Below the pieces are notes generated by a model. It had not been told where the DNA came from. It saw only the letters and a program-made list of their open reading frames with translations, and made no database searches. Position numbers and translations under genes: made by a program. Shown in pieces: positions 1 to 7,385 of a stretch of DNA of 51,890 nt. Origin of the DNA: Sphingobacterium bovistauri (lineage in GTDB: Bacteria > Bacteroidota > Bacteroidia > Sphingobacteriales > Sphingobacteriaceae); the NCBI RefSeq assembly GCF_020295405.1, contig NZ_JADEYP010000030.1:1-51890 (forward strand). The letters are read 5' to 3'. The stretch's first letter is position 1, and each line of letters opens with the position of its first letter.

Positions 1-647
1 CATTTATTAAAGGGACGAAAGGTAAAGAAGTTTGAAGCTATTTTATCCCAATGTAAAAGTAGACCTGTGATTAAAGCAAATAAAAACAGAAAAGCTGTTA
101 TACCTGCAATCAAATATCCGAATGGTGCAATTCCAATTCGTATTGGAACTTCATTTAATTGAGCAAGAAAATGTAAGCGGTAAAGAAATTCCCCCATATC
201 ATAGTTACTGGCATAGTCTCCTGATTTATTATACATAAAGTCATGATAAATGTATTTTCCATCGCCTTGTACAGCTCTTCCTTTCCTCGTCTTTCCCAAC
301 TTCGCATTCTCCGTTTTTTCGTTTAGTTCTTTTAAATTCTGTTTATTTAAAATCGAATCCTTCGAAGAACTAATTTGCACATACCCTTTTGCACCATTTT
401 GTTGAAGATAAAAAGTAACATCTCTCCCCTTCAAGTTGTAACCATTAGATAAGGAATCTAATAATTTACTGTATTGATCTGGTTTTACTTTCTGGTTATA
501 AAAAGTTGTATTATTTTGCCATGCTGAAATTTCCTTTTTAAAAAATGAAAAAGAACCAGCAAAAAATATAACATACAATAACGCACAAATGATAATTCCT
601 GAAATGGTATGTGTATTAAAATAGATATTATAATTTCTAATATTCAT
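1..647 (-). CDS. PepSY-associated TM helix protein (3' end cut by window edge)
   Basis: Starts at the ATG at 645-647 on the minus strand and stays open to the left edge, so about 215 residues are visible and the C-terminus is missing. It opens with NTHTISG followed by a first membrane helix (about residues 15-32). It has a soluble periplasmic part, then the motif GEFLYRLHFLAQL and a second helix at about residues 170-197, the layout of PepSY-associated TM (PiuB-like) proteins. Members often sit in siderophore-uptake loci and are proposed inner-membrane ferric-reductase or accessory proteins. It is the last visible gene of the minus-strand iron operon, 7 bases after the preceding small membrane protein. 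Family call firm, function inferred. Confidence 0.85.
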   Translation of the reverse strand, partial: MNIRNYNIYFNTHTISGIIICALLYVIFFAGSFSFFKKEISAWQNNTTFYNQKVKPDQYSKLLDSLSNGYNLKGRDVTFYLQQNGAKGYVQISSSKDSILNKQNLKELNEKTENAKLGKTRKGRAVQGDGKYIYHDFMYNKSGDYASNYDMGEFLYRLHFLAQLNEVPIRIGIAPFGYLIAGITAFLFLFALITGLLLHWDKIASNFFTFRPFNK

Positions 648-654
648 GTATAGG

Positions 655-930
655 TTACTTAATTAAAAAAGGTAGATAAAACAAAACTGCTAATAGCAAA
701 TAGACACCCCAAATCTTCCATCCATTCTTAGCTAAAAAAGCTACTAGTAATAAAATTGCCCATAGTATATACCCTGTTATAAAAGAGGTTATTATAACAT
801 ATTTTTTTTCAATCATACACGACAGCAGCAGGTGAAAATTGATCATCACTAAATACCCTCCTATGGTTCCAGCCGTAATTTTTAAAAAACGCTGTCCTGG
901 ACTACTCAAGTATTTTTTATTTGCAGGCAT
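655..930 (-). CDS. small membrane protein of iron-uptake operon (91 aa)
   Basis: A 91-residue protein with a conserved-looking N-terminus (KYLSSPGQRFLKITAG) and about three hydrophobic segments, at residues 18-37, 44-64 and 72-90. It recalls the small DUF3649-type membrane proteins that accompany PepSY and TonB receptors in siderophore loci. It lies 4 bases after the previous gene and 7 bases before the PepSY gene, so it is almost certainly co-transcribed and probably translationally coupled. No catalytic motif is visible. The role, inner-membrane support of iron-siderophore uptake, is inferred from context only. Confidence 0.7.
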   Translation of the reverse strand: MPANKKYLSSPGQRFLKITAGTIGGYLVMINFHLLLSCMIEKKYVIITSFITGYILWAILLLVAFLAKNGWKIWGVYLLLAVLFYLPFLIK

Positions 931-934
931 ATGG

Positions 935-1282
935 TTAGTGAGTTAAAATATAAGAACTAAATAATTCGACAAATAGAAATAGCACAAAAATTAGGATAAT
1001 GTGGTGATACTTGATATACTGATAAGGATAAAGCAAAACCACCAAGCTCAAGAGTCCCATACTATATACGAGCCAAGCAAATATCCCCGCTCCAACCCCT
1101 TGCAAATTCATGGTAATTAAAAGAGTTAATAAGGCTAAACTTGAAGCTAAAATTTGAGTTCTTTTTGTATTTACTACTAATTTTTCAAGCCATATAGGTC
1201 TACTTGAAAACTTTACCTTTTTACTCGTATTAAACCATAAAAAGATAGTAACAAGAATTAATGCTAGAGTAATGGTATACAT
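935..1282 (-). CDS. small membrane protein, DUF3325-like (115 aa)
   Basis: A 115-residue, mostly hydrophobic protein with an N-terminal helix (residues 3-18), a basic stretch (KKVKFSSRPIWLEK) and three more helices up to the C-terminus. Size and position match the DUF3325-like membrane proteins found next to DUF3649-like and PepSY proteins in TonB-receptor loci. The DUF assignment is by resemblance, not a profile search. It follows the DUF4374 lipoprotein gene after an 85-base gap containing a stable hairpin, and is followed by the 91-residue membrane protein after 4 bases. Function not established. Confidence 0.65.
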   Translation of the reverse strand: MYTITLALILVTIFLWFNTSKKVKFSSRPIWLEKLVVNTKRTQILASSLALLTLLITMNLQGVGAGIFAWLVYSMGLLSLVVLLYPYQYIKYHHIILIFVLFLFVELFSSYILTH

Positions 1283-1312
1283 AAATAAATGTTAGGTATT
1301 AGATTTAATATC

Positions 1313-1349
1313 GTCCATCTATATAGAATATTTTCTACTATAGATGGAC
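1313..1349 (-). other. stable intra-operon hairpin
   Basis: Between the DUF4374 gene and the next membrane-protein gene an 11-bp perfect inverted repeat (1313-1323 with 1339-1349) continues inward as TAGA (1324-1327) pairing with TCTA (1334-1337), with one bulged base and an ATATTT loop. No T-run follows on the minus strand, so it is more likely an mRNA-processing, stability or attenuation element than a full terminator. It could set a step-down in expression between the outer-membrane genes and the inner-membrane genes of the operon. Confidence 0.6.
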
Positions 1350-1367
1350 AAATTAAATTTTAACTAG

Positions 1368-2591
1368 TTAATCTAAATGTTCAATTGCCGTTAAAGTTCC
1401 ACCTTCGATTTTTAAACCTTTAGTTGCAGCAGCAGAAATAGCATCAATTTTATATACATAACCTAAACCTGAATTTAAGTTTATACCAATGTATCCGTAT
1501 CTCCCACCCTTATCCGAATAATTATTACTAGTAAATCCTTTGATTTCGGTAGTAATTGGTAATCCGTTTACCGCTTTCCATGATTTTGCAGAGACATCTA
1601 AGACGCCTATTATATTTCCTACGTTATAAGCGCCTTTAGCCTCTTTGGTGTTTGAAAAAGTGATAAATTTATTATTACCGACATACAACCAGTTGGTAAT
1701 ATTTAAACCACCTGAAAGCTCTTCAAAGTTTATGTAGAATGATTTATCAAACTCAGTAGTCCCTGATTTTATTCTGGTTACGGCAGAAGGCTTCGTACTG
1801 TTCATTGTAGCATTAGTACCCAGTTCAGTAGCAATAGAAGATGAAAAGGCATAAATATCTCCATTTTCTAGCAGTTCTAGACCATCCGTAAAATAACGAC
1901 CAACAAAACTGGTACGATCATCTTTAATTACCTTCTCTAAAGTCATATTAGGATATGAATATACTGCTATCCATGCCTGATCAGGATAATCGGTTCCAAA
2001 TGCAGCTGAACAGCATGCTTTAATGCTAAAATATGGCGCATACACCTTATTCCCCACCTGTTTTATCCAGCTAAAAAATGCCAATTCACCATTATTCGAT
2101 AACTCTGCTGTATTAATAGCACCTTGGCTTCCAATAGTCAAAGAATTCGTGTTGAATTGATACCAACTTGTAACAGGATTTGTATTATTTCTAGAAATCT
2201 TCATCATCAAGATATCATCATTAACTGGTGCAAAAGCTTGAACTGTTTCTGTAACGGAATTTGCTAATTTATTTAAACTTCCTTCGATTATATTGTAAAC
2301 AGTTATAGCTCCAGGATTACCTTGTCCATAAAGCATACTAAAGAACTTATTGTTATGCGTTACGTAGTACCTATAGGTACCATCTTGTTCAACTCCTTGT
2401 CCAGCTGTTGTTACTTTTCCTGTATCTAAACTACTTGTTGTTAGTAGATAATCTGCAACACCTGTCGCTGCTACTGGAGTTACTGCAACTATAAAATTTC
2501 CTTTTTCTGTTACCGCAGTATCATCGTCTTTAGAACAAGCCAGTAATGTGCTTAAGGATAGTACTGTAAATAGTAAATTTTTAATTTTCAT
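1368..2591 (-). CDS. DUF4374-type surface/periplasmic lipoprotein
   Basis: A 407-residue lipoprotein with a type II signal peptide: the lipobox LLACS puts the lipidated cysteine at residue 19, followed by an acidic DDD that resembles a Bacteroidota lipoprotein export signal. The rest has repeated beta-propeller-like blocks (for example GIGVL, GGRYGYIGIN) typical of DUF4374 proteins. These are routinely encoded beside TonB-dependent receptors for iron or siderophores and are thought to be accessory surface lipoproteins. It starts 32 bases after the TonB receptor gene and is part of the same operon. Substrate unknown. Confidence 0.8.
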   Translation of the reverse strand: MKIKNLLFTVLSLSTLLACSKDDDTAVTEKGNFIVAVTPVAATGVADYLLTTSSLDTGKVTTAGQGVEQDGTYRYYVTHNNKFFSMLYGQGNPGAITVYNIIEGSLNKLANSVTETVQAFAPVNDDILMMKISRNNTNPVTSWYQFNTNSLTIGSQGAINTAELSNNGELAFFSWIKQVGNKVYAPYFSIKACCSAAFGTDYPDQAWIAVYSYPNMTLEKVIKDDRTSFVGRYFTDGLELLENGDIYAFSSSIATELGTNATMNSTKPSAVTRIKSGTTEFDKSFYINFEELSGGLNITNWLYVGNNKFITFSNTKEAKGAYNVGNIIGVLDVSAKSWKAVNGLPITTEIKGFTSNNYSDKGGRYGYIGINLNSGLGYVYKIDAISAAATKGLKIEGGTLTAIEHLD

Positions 2592-2622
2592 GGGAATACT
2601 AGTTAAATTATATGATGTAATT

Positions 2623-5019
2623 TTATTTTCTATTAATGAAATAGCGCAAATTCAGGTAAAAAGCCCTACCTGGTTTTTGCATACTAAAGTTATCAAACAA
2701 CCTTTCGTCAGTAAGATTTCTTGCTTCGATACCAATATTATAGCGACCATCGTACAAGCTGTATACGACATTTACATCATGACTTAACTGTTTTGGAATA
2801 GTATTTTTTGTAGCTCCTCTACTTGGCCAGTATAAGTAAAAGTCATGTACATATTGTAGATTATAGCCCGCTGTAAGTCTCTTGTGAAGTCCTGTAAACT
2901 CAGGAAAGTGAACATTGACGTTTAGGTTTCCAAAAAAATAAGGGATATTAGGCATTTGGTCTTTATAAACTGGGCTTATATCCGTATACCCATCTTCATA
3001 TTTTTGCATATTTTGCAAATATTGATAGGTCCAGCTAGATGTTGCTGTCAACCAAGATTTATAGGCATAACTTAATTCCAAATCAGCGCCAACAGTTCTT
3101 ACCCCTTCTCTATTATCTGCTATGTATTTGCTTTGGTTCTGATTTAAACGTTGGTATATAAAATCTTTTGCATTTCTATAAATTATACCAGCTGTCATCC
3201 CAAATTTGTTGATTCCATTTACATCAAATTGATACATCAATCCTAGATTTATATTATTGCTGCTTTCGGGTTTAAGCTTCGTGTTAGCATCTTGATTCTC
3301 TACATCCCCAAATAACTCATAAGGAGTAGCCATTCTATTGGTTAGTTCAAAGCTACCTTTTAGCTGTAGATGAGAATTAAAGAAGTATGATAAAGCAGTA
3401 CCATATCCAAGTCGGATAGAGTTAACTGAACTTTCATTTCCATTTTTATTGCTTTGTGATAATAGCTTCCCAAAAAAATTGGCACTCCATACTCCCTCTT
3501 CCTTATATTGGTAACCGAACCCTAATACATTTTTTTGAGATATTTTTGCATATTCGTAGGCATTATTTTGTGGATTTAGAATATCAGATCCACTTCTATT
3601 AAACGTATTAAATACGTTGTTGATTATAAATACATGCTTTTCATCTACATTATAATTTAGGTTTGATGTTAGAATACCATCTCTATTTTTATATTTATAC
3701 ATCGTTCTAGAGCGTTCACCAGAAGTTGGGGGTAAGTTAGCCTGCGTATCTCCAAACCAGTCAAATCTTTTGGCAACTGTATCGATTGTTTGTTCAGTAC
3801 CTAAATTAATATTAGCATTAAGCATCACATCTAACCCTTTTATAAGGTCATCTTTGCTATATTTCAAGGTCGGCATTACAATATTACCACGACGGTGCCA
3901 AGCTCCAAAGACAGATTCCATCCTTGCTCCGGTTTGTATTTCTTTATAGTTTTTACCTAATGTAATACCTATCAAAAGTCTATCTGCGTATAATTTATTC
4001 ACTACACCTATATTTGCGATTACTGATTCATTATGAAACTTGTCATGAAATCGCTCCACCTCAGTATCTTTAGTGTAGTTATCTCTTCTATTATTGTGTT
4101 TCTCTATAAAAACCTTATAATTATTATCAGAATAATTTTGAAAGGCATTAAATTCGAATGTTAGTCCATTTTCAGCAGTTAATGCACCATTAAAAGTAGT
4201 TCTGTGTGTATTGAAAGAACCATAAGAGTAGGATGCATCAATAAAATTTCTATTTGATTTATTGGTTATAATGTTAACAGCTCCCCCTAATGCGTCTGAA
4301 CCTAACCAAATAGGAACTACCCCTTTAAAGACTTCAATATTGTCGGCCAAATTTATTGGAATTGTATTCAATTGAAAGGTAGAACCCATATTGTCCATCG
4401 GTATACCATCGATGAACAATCGTATATGATTTCCTGAGAAACCATTAATAGCGAGGTTCATATTCGACCCCAGCCCCCCTTGTTCACGAACTCGAACTCC
4501 AGGTACCTGATCCAATGCATCGCCTATATTTAGTGTACTGTTGTAATATTTTGTTGCATCAATAGACGTTACATTAAATGCCATACGGTTCGTTAATTGA
4601 GATTTCGTTAAACCAGTTACTATAACTTCCTCTATTTTCTCTTCAGCATCCAACATCAGGATATCCACACTATTTAACCCACTTTTAAGCGTAATTCTTT
4701 GCTTAAAAACATGATAACCTACAGACTGTGCAATTACATCTATATTTTTATTCAGAATTTTTTCAACCTTGAAAAAACCGAATTCATCAGTTAATACAGT
4801 TTTGCGGTCAACTTTTACCGTAACACCAGAAATAGGATGATTACTACTATTCTTTATGTAACCTGATAATGTATAATCCTGTGCTATTGCAGAATTACTA
4901 ACGAGTAATAAACAAGAGCAATAAAACAGTCTTTTATATTTTTGATAAAAAGGGAAGTTAGCTTTTCCATCTAATGCGGTTAACGCATTACGTAATACTT
5001 CTAATAGATAATTAGTCAT
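2623..5019 (-). CDS. TonB-dependent outer-membrane receptor (siderophore type)
   Basis: A 798-residue receptor. A signal peptide ends near residue 46 (SNSAIA then QDYTLSGYI), after an unusually long basic N-terminal region, so the true start may be slightly downstream; no internal ATG offers itself before the hydrophobic core. Next comes a carboxypeptidase-regulatory-like beta domain (about 47-125), a plug domain (about 130-250, with IEEVIVTGL and a GDALDQVPGVRVREQGG stretch) and a 22-strand-type barrel ending in the aromatic FYLNLRYFINRK. It would import ferric-siderophore-like ligands using TonB-ExbBD. It sits between the DUF4198 and DUF4374 genes. Ligand is not deducible. Confidence 0.9.
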   Translation of the reverse strand: MTNYLLEVLRNALTALDGKANFPFYQKYKRLFYCSCLLLVSNSAIAQDYTLSGYIKNSSNHPISGVTVKVDRKTVLTDEFGFFKVEKILNKNIDVIAQSVGYHVFKQRITLKSGLNSVDILMLDAEEKIEEVIVTGLTKSQLTNRMAFNVTSIDATKYYNSTLNIGDALDQVPGVRVREQGGLGSNMNLAINGFSGNHIRLFIDGIPMDNMGSTFQLNTIPINLADNIEVFKGVVPIWLGSDALGGAVNIITNKSNRNFIDASYSYGSFNTHRTTFNGALTAENGLTFEFNAFQNYSDNNYKVFIEKHNNRRDNYTKDTEVERFHDKFHNESVIANIGVVNKLYADRLLIGITLGKNYKEIQTGARMESVFGAWHRRGNIVMPTLKYSKDDLIKGLDVMLNANINLGTEQTIDTVAKRFDWFGDTQANLPPTSGERSRTMYKYKNRDGILTSNLNYNVDEKHVFIINNVFNTFNRSGSDILNPQNNAYEYAKISQKNVLGFGYQYKEEGVWSANFFGKLLSQSNKNGNESSVNSIRLGYGTALSYFFNSHLQLKGSFELTNRMATPYELFGDVENQDANTKLKPESSNNINLGLMYQFDVNGINKFGMTAGIIYRNAKDFIYQRLNQNQSKYIADNREGVRTVGADLELSYAYKSWLTATSSWTYQYLQNMQKYEDGYTDISPVYKDQMPNIPYFFGNLNVNVHFPEFTGLHKRLTAGYNLQYVHDFYLYWPSRGATKNTIPKQLSHDVNVVYSLYDGRYNIGIEARNLTDERLFDNFSMQKPGRAFYLNLRYFINRK

Positions 5020-5054
5020 TATTATACCTTCAAAGAGTGGTTTATATTGATTAA

Positions 5055-5756
5055 TTAGTTGACAAAAAGAACTACAGTATTAGCCCTCCAAATCTTATCT
5101 ATAGTTGTCCCAAACCAATTGGTATTTTTATTTTCAGTATCAGTCACCTCCAATAAGTATTTACCTTTCACTGGAATTTTGAAACTTATTATACCTTGAT
5201 CATCAGTTTTTATTTTTTTGGCCCACCCATCAGGCAAAACAATTTCTACTTCTGCATTAGCAAAAACTTTAGCATTACGTGTAACTTTTGCCGTGACCAA
5301 TTCTCCAACTTTATAATTGTTGTGATTAAGATCAATAGCTAAAGCCAAATCAACCTGTGTTAATGAGTTATTACCAACATGAACTTTTGCCATTGCAAGA
5401 AATTCAAATGCTGTAGTTTTATAAGGTTCTTTTGCATAGTGATCGATATATATAATATGAGTTCCATTTTCGGTGGGAGTAAATGTTGCAGTATAACTGT
5501 CAGCGAGCGCTACTTTTGAAATTTCTGTTTTCTTTTGAGTTGGAGAAATAATATAAATTTTAAAATCATTTATGTCAGAATACCATTTGTCAAAGGGTTC
5601 GATTAATCCTTGACTATATTCGCCATAATAAATCTTAATCTCGTGTGTATTATTTTTTGTTCCAGATGGATTTGTTTCAATCCAAAGTGCATGTGCAGTA
5701 ACCATTTTACATGCTAAAATGGTCATAAGTGTGAAGATTAGTTTTACAATTTTCAT
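5055..5756 (-). CDS. DUF4198 periplasmic protein, first gene of iron operon
   Basis: A 233-residue protein with a Sec signal peptide (cleavage near HA, residues 21-23) followed by HALWIETNPSG, a typical DUF4198 opening; its histidine could contribute to metal binding. C-terminal residues about 135-205 look like a carboxypeptidase-regulatory or Ig-like beta sandwich (VGELVTAKVTRNAKVFANAEV). DUF4198 proteins are encoded with metal transporters and TonB receptors and are presumed periplasmic metal or metallophore chaperones. It is the first gene of the operon, 35 bases ahead of the TonB receptor. Family call confident, role inferred. Confidence 0.82.
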   Translation of the reverse strand: MKIVKLIFTLMTILACKMVTAHALWIETNPSGTKNNTHEIKIYYGEYSQGLIEPFDKWYSDINDFKIYIISPTQKKTEISKVALADSYTATFTPTENGTHIIYIDHYAKEPYKTTAFEFLAMAKVHVGNNSLTQVDLALAIDLNHNNYKVGELVTAKVTRNAKVFANAEVEIVLPDGWAKKIKTDDQGIISFKIPVKGKYLLEVTDTENKNTNWFGTTIDKIWRANTVVLFVN

Positions 5757-5784
5757 GTTTGATATGTATTTGTCAATTATTTAA

Positions 5785-5797
5785 ATTCATAATGAAT
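5785..5797. promoter_or_regulatory. possible operator of the iron operon
   Basis: A 13-bp palindrome, ATTCAT-A-ATGAAT, lies about 29 bases upstream of the DUF4198 start codon. The spacing and AT-richness would fit a metalloregulator (Fur-like) site, but it does not match a canonical Fur consensus well, so the call rests on symmetry and position only. Confidence 0.25.
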
Positions 5798-5976
5798 ACC
5801 CTAGTATTTATAGGCTTATAAATTTTAATTTCCTGCTTTAATATCTTTTAATGACTAAAATTTAAAATGCCATTAAAGAATATGAAAGGACAGCACTGAC
5901 AAAATATTCAAACAAATAAACTATTGTTCGATTTTTACTATATTGCATGTCCTTCCATAATTGCTTGTTGAAGGTC

Positions 5977-6059
5977 CCATACTATGTATGGATTACTTAA
6001 ATCAGTTACCGCTGATTTAAGAACGCGTCATGCCAAGATTACCGTCTTAAGCATGACGC
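5977..6059. repeat. three consecutive hairpins, two with identical TTACCG loops
   Basis: Hairpin 1: CCATAC (5977-5982) pairs with GTATGG (5986-5991). Hairpin 2: a perfect 10-bp stem (5996-6005 with 6012-6021) closed by the loop TTACCG (6006-6011). Hairpin 3: GCGTCATGC (6025-6033) with GCATGACGC (6051-6059), continuing inward as AAGA (6035-6038) with TCTT (6045-6048) around the same hexaloop TTACCG (6039-6044). A U-rich stretch follows on the plus strand only. On the minus strand the array would lie about 220 bases upstream of the iron operon. It may be a structured leader, a small RNA or a repeat-element remnant; no known riboswitch is recognised. Confidence 0.6.
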
Positions 6060-6450
6060 TCTTTGTTTTCATTTTGTCCTAATGACAAATAAGTATTTAA
6101 AATCCTTTATTTTTATTTAGACTTATTATAAACAATAACAAATATAGTTTTATATTTATGTTTGATGAAATAAACTCAAATTATTTTAAATAAAACAAAT
6201 AGAAATTTCGGAATATTAAGCTAATTTTCGGATTATTAAGTTTTACAATCTTTTAACTTTTTATATTTCATCAAATATTGAATTTATTATAAGAAAGTTC
6301 AACTCGTTTAATGAAGAATGTTCGAATTATAATAAATACTCCAAAACGTTCCATTACTGCTTAGCATTTAATCGGTTATATTTTGAAATTTCGGAAGTAA
6401 ATTAAGGTGAAACTTTGATCCTATTATTTCTATTTTTTTTATAGAAAAAC

Positions 6451-6480
6451 AGATTTTATTACTTTACTATAATAAAATCT
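6451..6480 (-). terminator. AT-rich intrinsic terminator-like hairpin
   Basis: An 11-bp perfect stem (6451-6461 with 6470-6480) with an 8-base loop is followed on the minus strand by GTTTTTC. It lies 95 bases past the stop codon of the decayed GH3 fragment, so it is probably that gene's old terminator. Confidence 0.5.
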
Positions 6481-6574
6481 AAATCACTCCTTAGAGGAAA
6501 TTTTAAATTCAAAATAAAAAAACATCTTTCACACAATATACTAAATATACTAACGCTATTAAATAAAGCAATAC

Positions 6575-6808
6575 CTATTCTCTTAATTTATCATCATAAT
6601 ATGCAATATCACAAATTGGAATTTGAACATTTCTTTTGTCTCCAGATTTTAAATACAACTTAATAAATGATTTTAATTCCTTTTCAGGACGTATTAATTT
6701 TGGATTATTTTGAGACAAATAAACTTAAATAACCTCTGTCCCATCAAGACTTCCATTATTAGATAGTTTGAATGAAAGATTGATTGTATCCTTTAAAGAG
6801 TATACCAT
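6575..6808 (-). pseudogene. remnant of GH3 glycoside hydrolase C-terminus
   Basis: The minus-strand frame ending at the TAG at 6575-6577 reads through a fibronectin-III-like domain typical of GH3 beta-glucosidase/xylosidase C-termini: LSFKLSNNGSLDGTEVI, then VYLSQNNPKLIRPEKELKSF, then IKLYLKSGDKRNVQIPI. A TAA at 6725-6727 replaces the codon expected to encode Q in the usual GTEV(V/I)QVY(L/V)S motif, so the frame is broken, and the catalytic domains are absent upstream, where the fbp remnant begins. It is therefore a degenerate leftover of a glycosidase gene. I recognised it by motif, not by a search; the FnIII-like match is strong. Confidence 0.8.
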
Positions 6809-6837
6809 CTTAATTATTTTGGCATGATTTACTTAAA

Positions 6838-7300
6838 AGTAGTATAATACAAAGACCCAACACAAGGCTGGACCCGACTAAACAAAATAATTACACAGTA
6901 CATTTATTTCGAAATCTATCTAACAACTATAATAAACATGTTTATTAATACTATCATTCTTATAATGGTCTAACACCTTCTTCACCATATTATAACTTCC
7001 CGCTACGAAAGGAACTTTTTGGTGCACATTATGTACAGGCACATCAACTATTCTACGCTTACCATCAATCGTCAATCTCCCTGCTTTCTCAAAAATATAA
7101 GCCATAGGATTACATTCATACAATAGCCTTAGTTTACCCTTAGGATATGTAGATGTGGAAGGAATGATATAAGAATATTCCTCCCTGCTAAAGGGTTCGG
7201 TGTATATCAGCTACCATGGAGCCTACGTACCTAGATTTATAGGGCAAGTTATTCTCCGGATCAGACTGCTTACAAAAGGTTAAAAATTAACGTATTTGAT
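6838..7300 (-). pseudogene. fbp: remnant of fbp 3' end plus its terminator
   Basis: This stretch aligns with 24351-24815, the 3' third of the intact fbp gene and its downstream terminator. The minus-strand frame to the TAG at 6920-6922 reads MYECNPMAYIFEKAGRL and continues to HVYYSC like the parent. It is broken by a TAG at 7188-7190 (parent Leu TTG), a 4-base insertion near 7163-7168 and another stop near 7290. Similarity is mosaic: 6 mismatches over 94 bases around the stop codon and terminator (6858-6951 against 24373-24466), 1 mismatch over about 48 bases near 7095-7142, but clearly weaker between. The open 67-codon stretch 6920-7123 should not be annotated as a gene. The decayed terminator hairpin is at 6854-6874. 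Confidence 0.9.
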
Positions 7301-7304
7301 TTAG

Positions 7305-7331
7305 AAAGGGTTCAGATTTACTGAACCCTTT
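7305..7331 (-). terminator. terminator of the ribose locus
   Basis: An 11-bp perfect stem, AAAGGGTTCAG (7305-7315) with CTGAACCCTTT (7321-7331), and a 5-base loop lie 55 bases past the last gene of the ribose/nucleoside locus. T-rich sequence flanks both sides, so it may act in either direction. Confidence 0.6.
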
Positions 7332-7385
7332 TATTTTCTAAATAGCTATGTTGAATGATAACTTTAATTAAAAATATTCTGTTGA

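Larger units (their letters stand above)
5757..6574. other. 818-bp non-coding stretch upstream of the iron operon
   Basis: I find no credible gene here on either strand. It contains a short palindrome close to the iron-operon start, a cluster of hairpins (5977-6059), a 20-bp tandem direct repeat (TTTCGGAATATTAAG at 6206-6220, TTTCGGATTATTAAG at 6226-6240, and a degenerate third copy near 6388) and an AT-rich terminator-like hairpin at 6451-6480. Base composition is very AT-rich. The iron-operon promoter must lie in its left part, but no unambiguous -33/-7 pair is visible to me. Confidence 0.7.

Noticed and set aside
2548..2787. Plus-strand frame across the TonB receptor 3' end and DUF4374 start
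   Set aside because: It is antisense to two well-supported genes and has no features of its own.
5977..6059. Calling the hairpins Rho-independent terminators
   Set aside because: No gene ends close by on the plus strand, and on the minus strand no T-run follows; the repeated loop points to another role.
6920..7123. A 67-codon frame that could be called a small gene
   Set aside because: It is the C-terminal part of the decayed fbp copy, and upstream stops and a 4-base insertion show it is not an independent gene.
6838..7300. Interpretation as attL of a site-specific integrative element at the fbp 3' end
   Set aside because: The shared segment is about 450 bases, mosaic in identity, and no integrase gene lies between the copies; homologous or duplication-based origins fit better.
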